Assembly: GCA_964635965.1 (NCBI GenBank)
Contig: CAZWQX010000010.1
Location: 1-46,964 of the forward strand
Direction of reading: 5' to 3'
Length of the DNA: 46,964 bases
From: JAKVAV01 sp964635965
Lineage (GTDB): Bacteria > Bacteroidota > Bacteroidia > Flavobacteriales_D > Cryomorphaceae
The notes under the pieces are model-generated. The model searched no databases. It was not told the origin of the DNA and saw only the letters and a list, made by a program, of their open reading frames with translations. Below, piece after piece: positions 1-7,455 of the stretch. The first letter of the stretch is position 1. Every line of letters begins with the position of its first letter. The translations under genes and the position numbers were made by a program.

Positions 1-246
1 AAGACACTTGAATTGACCTTTGAGAAACCAGCGGATCTAGATTTTAAAAGCGAGCAATACGTAGTGTTCAGGCTTCCAAATACCAAGAATATGAAATTGG
101 ATTTGCCTTACCGTTGGTGGCCCGTAAAGTCTTCTTCGGAATCTGAAGTGAAATTTGAAGCTAAGCTTAAGGAGAATGCTTTCTCAGAAGAATGTAAGAC
201 TATGGAAATTGGCGAAGAAGCTCTGATTTTTGGACCGATGACCTGA
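1..246 (+). CDS. C-terminal piece of an FAD-binding (ferredoxin reductase-type) domain protein, partial
   Basis: The frame is open from the first base, so the gene begins outside the window. The visible 81 residues resemble the FAD-binding barrel of ferredoxin-NADP reductase-type flavoproteins: an F-x-x-x-Q-Y-V strand (FKSEQYVVF), then YRWWPVKSSSE where the family has R-x-Y-S-(I/V)-x-S, and near the end EEALIFGPM, like the strand leading to the G-P-x-G turn. The protein stops right there, so the NAD(P)-binding half of a normal reductase is absent. The next gene starts 18 nt downstream and encodes a flavin reductase-like protein, suggesting a redox pair. It could be a genuine stand-alone FAD domain or a truncated gene. 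The domain call is moderate; function is inferred. Confidence 0.55.
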   Translation, partial: KTLELTFEKPADLDFKSEQYVVFRLPNTKNMKLDLPYRWWPVKSSSESEVKFEAKLKENAFSEECKTMEIGEEALIFGPMT

Positions 247-264
247 GCCCAAGAACGCAAAATC

Positions 265-1023
265 ATGGATAAGAAAATCAAAACATTAGCCATTTGCGGA
301 AGTCCTCACAAAGGAAACACTTTTGAAGTGCTTCAAATGATGCAGAAAAACAAACCCGAAGTAGATTTCAAGATTTTGATGCTTTCTGAACTCAATTTGA
401 AAAATTGCTTGGGGTGTTATTCATGCATCAATAACGGCGAGCACAGCTGTCCGCTCGATGATGATCGCGATATGATTATTGAAGAGATGAAAGAGGCCGA
501 TGCCATCATCTTCGCCTCTCCCACTTTTGCCAGAACGATTTCTTCATTAATGAAGAAGTTCGTGGAGCGGACCAGCTTTTTCGCTCATCGTCCCATTTTC
601 TTTGGTAAGCATGCCATGGCACTGGCTACCTGCGCGGGTTTTGGTGCTGACTTGACCACTAACTACTTGAAGGAGAATTTCACCCAATGTGGGTTCAAAT
701 TTGTCCCCTCTGTCGAGCTTATGGTAGCTAGAAAGTCAGAAAAGGAAAACAGCCACAATCAAGCTTTAGCAAATGCGGGATATGAGAAATTGATTGAGGC
801 AATTAAAAAGAATCCAAAACCAGAGCCCGACATAAACCAGTTAGTTTACTTCAATATTTTTAAATCAATCTCCGAAATGAATAAACTTAAAGGATGGGCA
901 GACTTTGAGTTCTACCGTGGAAAGGAAAACTTCTATTACGACGTGAAAATTCCATTCTGGAAAAATAAACTGGCCAAATGGATCGCGGGAAAAGAGGTCA
1001 AAAAAATGAAGGCAAATAAATAG
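265..1023 (+). CDS. Iron-sulfur flavoprotein-like NAD(P)H-dependent FMN oxidoreductase
   Basis: A 252-residue flavodoxin-fold protein. The N-terminus has a beta strand followed by the FMN phosphate loop GSPHKGNT (residues 12-19). Cysteines 48, 51, 54 and 62 form C-x2-C-x2-C-x7-C, the compact spacing known from iron-sulfur flavoproteins that carry a [4Fe-4S] cluster beside FMN. Then comes ADAIIFASPTF, the usual strand-loop of the NADPH-dependent FMN reductase family. The C-terminal third (from about residue 190) is basic and less typical. It probably transfers electrons from a reduced donor to small substrates in the cytoplasm; the substrate is unknown. It sits 18 nt behind the FAD-domain fragment. 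The ATG is the first start after that stop. Confidence 0.8.
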   Translation: MDKKIKTLAICGSPHKGNTFEVLQMMQKNKPEVDFKILMLSELNLKNCLGCYSCINNGEHSCPLDDDRDMIIEEMKEADAIIFASPTFARTISSLMKKFVERTSFFAHRPIFFGKHAMALATCAGFGADLTTNYLKENFTQCGFKFVPSVELMVARKSEKENSHNQALANAGYEKLIEAIKKNPKPEPDINQLVYFNIFKSISEMNKLKGWADFEFYRGKENFYYDVKIPFWKNKLAKWIAGKEVKKMKANK

Positions 1024-1081
1024 CTCAAAACACGATCTTGGGAGAAATCTATGCTTATAAAAACTAACGAATACGAACTAT

Positions 1082-1507
1082 ATGAAAACAAACACCTTCT
1101 TGACCTTTGTGGGTGACAACTGCGGCAAAGCAGAAGAAGCCGTGCACATTTATACTTCCCTTTTTCCCAATTCGACTATCGGTAGAGTCATCAAATACGC
1201 GGAAGGAGAAGCGGGAGGGACACCTGAGCTGATCAAATTCGCTGAATTCACGCTCAATGGCCAAGTCTATATGATTTCCGAAAGCAATTTCAACCACCCT
1301 TGGTCATTTAGTCCCGGAGTATCCATTTTTATTGAGGATGATTCGGAAGACTTACTCAAAAGCCTATTCGAACAACTCACAGCCAATGGTGGTCAGGTGA
1401 TGGTTCCCTTCGATAGCTATGAAGAGGGTGATTACGGTTTCGGGAAAAAGTACGGTTGGTGTCAAGACAAGTACGGGGTTAACTGGCAGTTTCTGCTGTC
1501 AGAATAA
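1082..1507 (+). CDS. VOC family protein (PhnB / 3-demethylubiquinone methyltransferase-like fold)
   Basis: A 141-residue single-domain protein of the PhnB-type vicinal oxygen chelate family. Recognisable features are the opening strand NTFLTFVGDNCGKAEEAVHIY, the segment SLFPNSTIGRV, the central FTLNGQVYMISES, and the closing GKKYGWCQDKYGVNWQF that characterises the group often labelled 3-demethylubiquinone-9 3-methyltransferase domain. Despite that label, members of this size are not methyltransferases and their substrates are mostly unknown. No metal ligands can be assigned with certainty. It lies in a run of small plus-strand accessory genes, 58 nt behind the flavoprotein. Confidence 0.82.
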   Translation: MKTNTFLTFVGDNCGKAEEAVHIYTSLFPNSTIGRVIKYAEGEAGGTPELIKFAEFTLNGQVYMISESNFNHPWSFSPGVSIFIEDDSEDLLKSLFEQLTANGGQVMVPFDSYEEGDYGFGKKYGWCQDKYGVNWQFLLSE

Positions 1508-1563
1508 ATTTTAATCTTTTTACAAATGATTAGCTTAGAGGCAGTTATCTCCAATGCATTTAA

Positions 1564-2163
1564 ATGCCTCATAATTTCCTCTTAGCACTTTTCATCCTCC
1601 TAATTTCTTGCTCAAAGAATATGCAAGATCAAAAAAGTGGACTGTCCATTGAAAACGGGATGTATCGCGGGGCACTGTTCACTGACTCCTTGAACGTCGT
1701 TTACAACATCAGGTATATGCCTGTCACAGTTAGGAATGATAGTTCCATTTCCCTATCTCTCCATTTAGGATTTTCCAAAGAATACTCATTTCCCTCACCG
1801 AACGAAGAACATCAATTCTTCCTGGTCCCATTACCTGCGGAGTGGGCCAAAGACGGAAAACCAATCACGGATAAAATGCAGGAAGAATTACCTCTCGCAA
1901 TAAATAAACCTGTATCGGTCGTTAGGCTCGAACCCAAAGAGGAAGTTTTGTTTGCCATCGGTGCTTTATACGAACGAGGTGAGACAGGAGGCTTGCTACC
2001 GAAGGAATTATTCACTTATAAAGATGAAATCCTTTCTCAGGGATGTGATCAGTACCAGGATGAAAAATTTGTTTCATCTTCCCCCTTCAAGCTTGGAATC
2101 CGAGCAAGTTATGGAGCCAACTGCTTGATCATTCCCTGTGGCTACCTTTCATATTCGGATTGA
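1564..2163 (+). CDS. Putative lipoprotein of unknown function
   Basis: A 199-residue protein with a lipoprotein signal: a short hydrophobic stretch ending in the lipobox LISC, so Cys16 would be the lipidated residue. The mature part looks like a beta-rich domain with no motif I recognise. It contains DSLNVVYNIRYMPVTVRNDS, compatible with an immunoglobulin-like sandwich. Two closely spaced cysteines occur near the C-terminus (residues about 186-192). Lipid anchoring to the outer or inner membrane is expected; the role is unknown. It stands between the VOC gene and the GyrI-like gene on the same strand, with short gaps. Confidence 0.65.
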   Translation: MPHNFLLALFILLISCSKNMQDQKSGLSIENGMYRGALFTDSLNVVYNIRYMPVTVRNDSSISLSLHLGFSKEYSFPSPNEEHQFFLVPLPAEWAKDGKPITDKMQEELPLAINKPVSVVRLEPKEEVLFAIGALYERGETGGLLPKELFTYKDEILSQGCDQYQDEKFVSSSPFKLGIRASYGANCLIIPCGYLSYSD

Positions 2164-2197
2164 TGATTTTAACTTCATCTGAGAACTCAAACTACCC

Positions 2198-2824
2198 ATG
2201 AAACACGAATGGAGAAAAAAGGAGAAATCGGTTTATCTGCCAAAGAATAAACCCGAACTGATTGATGTGCCCGAATTTCAATACATCGTTCTCAGCGGTC
2301 AGGGAAATCCAAATAGCGCTTTCTTTTCTGAATGTATTCAAGCTCTTTACAGCATTGCTTATGCTATTAAAATGAATCTCAAGAAAGTCGCAAATCCTCC
2401 AAAGCATTATCAAGACTGGTCGGTATACCCCTTGGAAGGAAAATGGGACATTTCGGACAAAGGAAAATCCGAATACGACGGCACATTGAACAAAGACGAA
2501 CTGGTCTTCGATTTAATGATCCGACAGCCCGACTTCGTAAGCGAAGTGTTTTTCAATGAAATGCTCGAATTGACAAAAAAGAAGAAACCTCATCCCCTTT
2601 TGAATGAGATCAGACTTCAGAAAATTAGAGATGGACAATGCGTTCAGATGTTACACATTGGAAGTTATGACGATGAACCGGCAAGCTTTGAGCAAATGGA
2701 AGCGTTCGCCGAAGGACAAGGTCTAAACAGATCATCGAAAAATCACAGAGAAATCTACTTATCCGATTTCAGAAAGGTGCCAAAAGAAAAACTGAAAACT
2801 ACGCTGAGATTTCAGGTGCACTAA
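2198..2824 (+). CDS. GyrI-like small-molecule-binding domain protein
   Basis: A 208-residue cytoplasmic protein matching the stand-alone GyrI-like family. It begins with a short basic leader, then VPEFQYIVLSGQGNPN, the first strand and G-x-G-x-P turn of the domain, followed by an amphipathic helix ALYSIAYAIKM. The middle holds LEGKWDISD and the C-terminal half QMLHIGSYDDEP, the second copy of the strand-helix module. Family members bind or detoxify small hydrophobic or electrophilic compounds, and some hydrolyse cyclopropanoids; which applies here is unknown. It has no DNA-binding domain. The next gene starts 14 nt downstream, so the two may be co-transcribed. Confidence 0.8.
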   Translation: MKHEWRKKEKSVYLPKNKPELIDVPEFQYIVLSGQGNPNSAFFSECIQALYSIAYAIKMNLKKVANPPKHYQDWSVYPLEGKWDISDKGKSEYDGTLNKDELVFDLMIRQPDFVSEVFFNEMLELTKKKKPHPLLNEIRLQKIRDGQCVQMLHIGSYDDEPASFEQMEAFAEGQGLNRSSKNHREIYLSDFRKVPKEKLKTTLRFQVH

Positions 2825-2838
2825 TTCCAATCAAGGCC

Positions 2839-3252
2839 ATGAAAAGCGAAAACGTAAAAATCCCGTTCATCCTTCTTCTCTTGTTATGCGCCACTTCTTT
2901 TGTTCCATTGGTTCAAATAAGTGCGATGCAAGTCCATGGGAACTTGATGAACCGTTTCTTTGAGATTACCGCTCATTCAAATATAGAGGCATATGTTCTT
3001 GCGAATTTGATGTCAGGATCACTCGCTCTTCTCGCTTATTTTTTAGCTCAAAAAATCGCATTCAAATTTCTCAGGGCGGGCATCTCTGTTTTCTTCCTAC
3101 AGTTCTTCTTTTTCGTCGAGCTCAATGAGGTGGATTTATCCGATTACGGCTATTTTATGCCATTTCTTTTCTTTGGATTTCTGGGAACTTTACCCTTGAT
3201 TGTGGTGGGTTTTATGAAGGAGAAATGGGAGATCAAAAATCAATCAAGTTGA
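2839..3252 (+). CDS. Small integral membrane protein, unknown function
   Basis: A 137-residue hydrophobic protein with about four membrane segments: residues about 7-27, 50-72, 78-94 and 105-124. It ends in a short basic, hydrophilic tail (KEKWEIKNQSS). No conserved family motif is apparent. It follows the GyrI-like gene by 14 nt and is probably in its operon. About 80 nt separate it from the next lipoprotein gene. Confidence 0.65.
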   Translation: MKSENVKIPFILLLLLCATSFVPLVQISAMQVHGNLMNRFFEITAHSNIEAYVLANLMSGSLALLAYFLAQKIAFKFLRAGISVFFLQFFFFVELNEVDLSDYGYFMPFLFFGFLGTLPLIVVGFMKEKWEIKNQSS

Positions 3253-3335
3253 AGCGATATTCTTACAGGAATTGGCATTGATTTAGTACTTTTCACCTTC
3301 CCAATTTCAACTGTCAAACCTCAAGGTTTACTACA

Positions 3336-4373
3336 ATGAAACTCCTTAATCACTATCTAATCGGACTCTTTATTGTCGCACTGATTTCTTCTTGTGCAAC
3401 CCCTCAAACCGGGGAGGCTGAGACTTCGGCTGATGAAGCGACTACAGAAGAGTCATCCGCCATAATCGTCACGCAGGACAATTTCCCACAAGCCTATACC
3501 AATTTGCGAATGTCAATGATCGCTGAGAAGGCCGGGGGAATCAACAAGTTCTTGGAATTCCCAACTCCAAGCAGTGATCCAGCCGAACAACCCGTAGTAC
3601 GTATGAACAGGGATACGCATTATTCCAGCGCCATTATAGACATGACGGGAGACGTATTTATTACTATTCCTGAAACAGATCGCTATGTTACCATCCAAAT
3701 AGTGGATGAGAATCACGAAACTCAACCAATGATTTACGGTTCAGGCAGACATCAAATAACCGCAAAAACAGGTCATGCTTTCGTGATCGTTAGAGCTTTG
3801 GAAGATGACGCGAGGAGAAATTTGTTGATAGAAGCACCGGAAAGTGATCCATTAGAGACAATAGGATGGGACATGGAGAGCTTCAAAAAAATGGAAGAAG
3901 CAGGAAATCTCGAATTTAGCAAGGGCTATGACCAATCCAAAGCATTTGGAAACACCGAAAGCGGACAGACTCCTTACATGAACTATGTGGGATCTGCCGG
4001 CGGCTGGGGCGGTGCCATGGTAGTTGACAATATTTACCAAACCAGCGGTTACATGGATGCCGAAGGGTGTTACGAAATGACCTTCCCCGACCCCGAAAAC
4101 GAGTTTTTCTGGTCGGCAACGGTTTACGATGGGAATGGATATATGTTTAATGATGTTGCCAATATTTCCAGTGAGATGAATCCTGAAATAAACGAAGATG
4201 GAACGATTACTGTGAGATTTGGCTGCGACGGGATGCCCAATAACATCCCTATCAAGGAGGGAAACACTACAGGCAAATTCAACGTGCTTATGAGGCATTA
4301 CGGTCCTAGCGACAATGTTCGTAACGGAGCAGAAGGATACAACGCCACCACCTTGATTACAAAAGTTGAATAG
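3336..4373 (+). CDS. DUF1254/DUF1214 family lipoprotein
   Basis: A 345-residue exported protein. Its signal peptide ends in ISSC, giving a lipid-modified Cys20, followed by a low-complexity Ser/Thr/Glu linker typical of Bacteroidota lipoproteins. The DUF1254 half is visible as VVRMNRDTHYSSAIIDMT (the family has V-x-(M/R)-N-(R/P)-D-T-x-Y-S) and DRYVTIQIVDEN. The DUF1214 half shows FFWSATVYDGNGYMFND and ends in a compact beta domain. Proteins with both halves are common periplasmic or surface proteins without an established reaction. The ORF is intact and of usual length. It precedes the GGCT-like and aldo/keto reductase genes. Confidence 0.82.
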   Translation: MKLLNHYLIGLFIVALISSCATPQTGEAETSADEATTEESSAIIVTQDNFPQAYTNLRMSMIAEKAGGINKFLEFPTPSSDPAEQPVVRMNRDTHYSSAIIDMTGDVFITIPETDRYVTIQIVDENHETQPMIYGSGRHQITAKTGHAFVIVRALEDDARRNLLIEAPESDPLETIGWDMESFKKMEEAGNLEFSKGYDQSKAFGNTESGQTPYMNYVGSAGGWGGAMVVDNIYQTSGYMDAEGCYEMTFPDPENEFFWSATVYDGNGYMFNDVANISSEMNPEINEDGTITVRFGCDGMPNNIPIKEGNTTGKFNVLMRHYGPSDNVRNGAEGYNATTLITKVE

Positions 4374-4415
4374 GCAGTTGAGAACAGACTTTCTGATCAG
4401 TAGTCTTTCTAGTTA

Positions 4416-4778
4416 ATGGAAAGTCGAATACACTTCTTGTTCTCTTACGGCACTTTGCAAATGCAGAAGGTGCAGCTAGATAATTACGGTCGGATCTTAG
4501 ATGGTAAACCCGACGTTTTATCCGAGTACAAATTGAAAGACCTGAGAATCACAGACTCGGATGTCCTTCGAAAGAGCGGCAAGGATGTTCATCCAATTGC
4601 CGTAAAAACAGGAAGACCTGAAGACTCAATAACAGGAACCATCTTTGAAATTACCGAAGCTGAACTTGCCGAAACAGATAAATATGAAGTAAAGGACTAC
4701 CACAGGGTTTTAGAGACTTTTAATTCAGGAAAGAAAGCATGGATCTACATCGGTAGAACAAATAATCAAGGAGAATGA
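4416..4778 (+). CDS. Gamma-glutamylcyclotransferase-like (AIG2-like) protein
   Basis: A 120-residue protein of the GGCT/AIG2 fold. The N-terminal LFSYGTLQ matches the Y-G-T-L substrate-binding turn. GTIFEITEAELAETDKYE contains the conserved G-x-(I/V)-(Y/F)-x-(I/L) strand and the D-x-Y-E glutamate that acts as catalytic acid/base in the family, and YHR follows. The family cleaves gamma-glutamyl amines or peptides to 5-oxoproline, but many bacterial members are uncharacterised. It overlaps the downstream aldo/keto reductase by 4 nt (ATGA), so the two are almost certainly translated together. Size and motif order are normal. Confidence 0.83.
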   Translation: MESRIHFLFSYGTLQMQKVQLDNYGRILDGKPDVLSEYKLKDLRITDSDVLRKSGKDVHPIAVKTGRPEDSITGTIFEITEAELAETDKYEVKDYHRVLETFNSGKKAWIYIGRTNNQGE

Positions 4779-5641
4779 GTCAAGGACAAAAGATCATTAT
4801 CGGTTGCATGTCTTGGGGAGCCTGGGGAAAGAAACTCAACACAAGCGAGCAAGCGGAACTCATTGAATTTTGTGTGGGTGAAGGAAACACCACTTTCGAT
4901 CACGCGGACATCTACGGAGACTATACCACTGAAGACGAATTCGGGAAGGCATTAATTGGTTCCGGTATCGCCAGAGATAAAATTGAACTCATAACGAAAT
5001 GCGGAATCCAGTACAAGGGCCAGACTAGAGATAATCGAATTAAGCACTATGACTTGTCCAAAGACTACGTCATCCGGAGTGCTGAACAATCAATGAAAAA
5101 GCTCCAGACGGATTACCTGGATACATTTCTCATCCACCGTCCGAGCCCTTTGATGCATCCCGATGAATTGGGAGAAGCAGCAGAACATCTCTTACAATCA
5201 GGAAAAATTCGGGCATTCGGCGTTTCCAACTTCACTCCTTCCCAACTATCAATGATTTCAAGTAGGATAACCGTTTCAACGAATCAGATTGAATTCTCGC
5301 TTACGGAACATTCGGCCATGTATAATGGAACATTCGATCTCATGATTAAAAAAGGAATAAAAGCGATGAGTTGGAGTCCTTTGGGCAGCTTTTTCAAAGA
5401 AGAAAATGAACTAAGAAGTCGCATAAAAGAATGCTTGGCCTCCCTTTGTGAAAAATACCATCAACCCGAAGAAGTACTTCTACTCGCCTGGATTCTAAAA
5501 CATCCGGCAAAAGTCTCTCCTGTAATCGGGACTACCAATCCCAATCGAATAAAAAATGCAAATGGGGCTCTTGAAATAAATCTTGACTTGGAAGATTGGT
5601 TCTTCTTATTGGAGGCAAGCCAGGGACACAAAGTACCATAA
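4775..5641 (+). CDS. Aldo/keto reductase (YdhF-like)
   Basis: A 288-residue NADPH-dependent oxidoreductase with a TIM-barrel fold. The catalytic tetrad is visible: Asp in FDHADIYGDY, Tyr five residues on, Lys in LITKCGIQ and His in LIHRPSP. The coenzyme-binding part includes AFGVSNF and VIGTTNPNRI near the C-terminus. The closest named relative by pattern is the YdhF-type group, which reduces aldehydes or ketones. The start ATG overlaps the stop of the GGCT-like gene by 4 nt, indicating translational coupling. The substrate cannot be told from sequence. Confidence 0.9.
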   Translation: MSQGQKIIIGCMSWGAWGKKLNTSEQAELIEFCVGEGNTTFDHADIYGDYTTEDEFGKALIGSGIARDKIELITKCGIQYKGQTRDNRIKHYDLSKDYVIRSAEQSMKKLQTDYLDTFLIHRPSPLMHPDELGEAAEHLLQSGKIRAFGVSNFTPSQLSMISSRITVSTNQIEFSLTEHSAMYNGTFDLMIKKGIKAMSWSPLGSFFKEENELRSRIKECLASLCEKYHQPEEVLLLAWILKHPAKVSPVIGTTNPNRIKNANGALEINLDLEDWFFLLEASQGHKVP

Positions 5642-5690
5642 AGTCTTCCCCACGAAAAGAACAATTTAAAGCGCATGACCTTTTAAAAGT

Positions 5691-6347
5691 GTGAACAAGT
5701 TCTATTCTCTTCCGAAGATTCTCCAATGGTTTGTGGCCATTGTATTTATGGCAATCAGTCTTGGTTTTTTTATCATCTGGATGAACCTGTTTGAAGTGAA
5801 CTTCTTAGCAATCCTCCTACTCTTTTTGATGACTCCCGCTATGCAGTTTTTGGTGAGTCCATTGATGACCTTACTCGGGGTTTACAAATACTTGTCACCG
5901 ATGCTTTTGGTATATGCAGCGCGACCGGAACTCTACGATTTACATAACGGGACTTCATTCGATTATCTGTTTCATTACAGAAAGACCAGGTCGGGTAATC
6001 AATGGCAGAACAGACTCTTGTTATACTACATACAGGGGCTTCTGGAAGTGATTCGACAAATTGAGTCAGAGCAATTACCCGCGACGATAGAGGTCAGAGG
6101 AAGCACCTACTTTCTCGCTGATTCTACGATAGAGAGATTAGGTTTCGAAGCTCATCCTACAGTATGGTATGAAAAGGCAAATCTGGTAATCAATTACCTC
6201 GACCTCATTTGGATGTATTCCTTGAGCAAAGGAAAACTCAGTTTGCCCAAAATGTCGAACGTCAAAACTGCTACAACCACAGGTGAAAGACTCGTCGCCC
6301 AAAAATCAAAGCTGGAATCGCTAAAAGCTTTTCTGGAAAAGCGTTGA
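5691..6347 (+). CDS. Membrane-anchored protein of unknown function
   Basis: A 218-residue protein with two strong N-terminal membrane segments (about residues 11-31 and 38-63, the second possibly extending to residue 74). A cytoplasmic part of about 140 residues follows, rich in charged and aromatic residues, with a weak helical C-terminus. No family motif is recognised. The start is a GTG, since no ATG lies near the start of the open frame. It ends immediately next to the convergent chorismate mutase fragment (stop codons abut at 6347/6348), leaving no room for a terminator between them. Confidence 0.55.
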   Translation: MNKFYSLPKILQWFVAIVFMAISLGFFIIWMNLFEVNFLAILLLFLMTPAMQFLVSPLMTLLGVYKYLSPMLLVYAARPELYDLHNGTSFDYLFHYRKTRSGNQWQNRLLLYYIQGLLEVIRQIESEQLPATIEVRGSTYFLADSTIERLGFEAHPTVWYEKANLVINYLDLIWMYSLSKGKLSLPKMSNVKTATTTGERLVAQKSKLESLKAFLEKR

Positions 6348-6563
6348 CTAGTCTTCGTTCATTACGTGTTCTTGCTGGGTTATACTCTCCTCGTGAACAG
6401 CGCGTAAATAAGCTAGGATAAATGCTTCTGTTAACCCGTGGGAATCAGCGTATTCTTTCCCTTTGTTTAGGATTTCTTTCCAGCGTGATTTCTGAAGAAT
6501 CGTGATATTATTGGCTTTTTTGAATGCGCCAATATCCCTGGCAACCTGCATCCTGTTGTTCAA
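6348..6563 (-). CDS. Chorismate mutase (AroQ class) segment, out of frame with the upstream DAHP synthase
   Basis: These 71 residues are the larger part of an AroQ-type chorismate mutase. NNRMQVARDIGAFKKANN corresponds to the second half of helix 1 with the conserved Arg (R28 in E. coli numbering) and Lys (K39). ILQKSRWKEIL and the closing ESITQQEHV (Gln88 equivalent) follow. The first part of helix 1, including the catalytic Arg of LREKI, lies at the end of the DAHP synthase frame. The only start is a TTG overlapping the upstream TGA as TTGA. Joining the frames restores a normal ~362-residue fusion enzyme, so this is most likely a frameshifted domain rather than a separate gene. A missing 4 nt would best restore helix length. 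Confidence 0.7.
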   Translation of the reverse strand: MNNRMQVARDIGAFKKANNITILQKSRWKEILNKGKEYADSHGLTEAFILAYLRAVHEESITQQEHVMNED

Positions 6564-7435
6564 TTCAGGAGTTCATCATCGATATGATTGATTTTTTCTC
6601 GGAGCATATCTAACTCCTGATGATCAGCCCCTTCCTTGAACTGGGGTTCTCTGACTACAATTGATTTGATCAAATCATCCAAGGCCTCAGGAGTCACTTG
6701 CTGTGCTTTATCGCTCCATGCATTGTCAGGATCGATATGCGACTCAAGCATGAGCCCATCAAAGTCCAAATCCATCGCTTTTTGAGAAATATGAAGAAGC
6801 AAATCACGTCGACCACAAATATGGCTGGGATCGCAAATCAATGGAATTTCAGGCATAGCGTCGCGATAAGCAATAGCCAACTGCCATTGTGGGCGATTTC
6901 GGTATTTGCGTTCCCCCAAATTCGAAAACCCACGGTGAATTGACCCTACCCTTTTTAATCCCGCCTGGATCAACCGCTCCGTACTTCCAATCCATAGTGC
7001 CAAGTCGGCATTAATTGGGTTTTTGATCAATACGGGAATATCGACTCCTCTCAATGCCTCCGCAATTTCTTGCACCGCAAAAGGATTTACCGTAGTTCGG
7101 GCGCCAATCCACAACATATCGATATCGTGCTTAAGAGAAAGATCAACATGGTTTGCATTGGCCACTTCAATCGTAACCGGCAAGCCTGTTTCCTCTTTCA
7201 CTCTTTGCATCCACGGCAAACCAACTGCCCCAACACCTTCAAAGGAACCTGGACGTGTTCTCGGTTTCCAAATACCCGCTCGGATGAAATCTACCAAACC
7301 CGTTTTTGCCAAACGTGTGGCGGTTTCGAGGGTTTGCATTTCGGATTCGGCACTACAGGGTCCGCTAATTAAAATAGGACCTCTACCCGTTGATATCCAA
7401 GTCTGCCTTTTTGATGTCTTTCTATTGTTTTCCAT
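6560..7435 (-). CDS. 3-deoxy-7-phosphoheptulonate (DAHP) synthase, first part of a DAHP synthase-chorismate mutase fusion
   Basis: This enzyme condenses phosphoenolpyruvate and erythrose 4-phosphate, the entry step of the shikimate pathway. It is of the KDO8P-synthase-like (type I-beta) class: GPCSAES near residue 25, KPRTRPGSFEG, IGARTT, LIKNP, HRGF and the metal site DPSHICGRRD are all present. The synthase domain is complete. After a short linker the start of a chorismate mutase helix (LDMLREKINHIDDELLN) appears and then a TGA. The rest continues in the -1 frame from 6563. In Bacteroidota this fusion is normally one ~360-residue protein. It lies 20 nt after the aminotransferase gene, in the operon controlled by the Phe leader upstream of pheA. 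Confidence 0.9.
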   Translation of the reverse strand: MENNRKTSKRQTWISTGRGPILISGPCSAESEMQTLETATRLAKTGLVDFIRAGIWKPRTRPGSFEGVGAVGLPWMQRVKEETGLPVTIEVANANHVDLSLKHDIDMLWIGARTTVNPFAVQEIAEALRGVDIPVLIKNPINADLALWIGSTERLIQAGLKRVGSIHRGFSNLGERKYRNRPQWQLAIAYRDAMPEIPLICDPSHICGRRDLLLHISQKAMDLDFDGLMLESHIDPDNAWSDKAQQVTPEALDDLIKSIVVREPQFKEGADHQELDMLREKINHIDDELLN

Positions 7436-7455
7436 ACAACTTCACTTTCTCTTGA

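Noticed and set aside
3852..4298. 148-codon minus-strand frame inside the DUF1254 gene
   Set aside because: Antisense shadow of a conserved protein; no signal or motif.
6550..6580. Programmed -1 frameshift joining DAHP synthase and chorismate mutase
   Set aside because: No X-XXY-YYZ slippery heptamer lies in the short window between the upstream stop in the -1 frame and the TGA, and no strong downstream structure is evident. An indel or assembly error is simpler.
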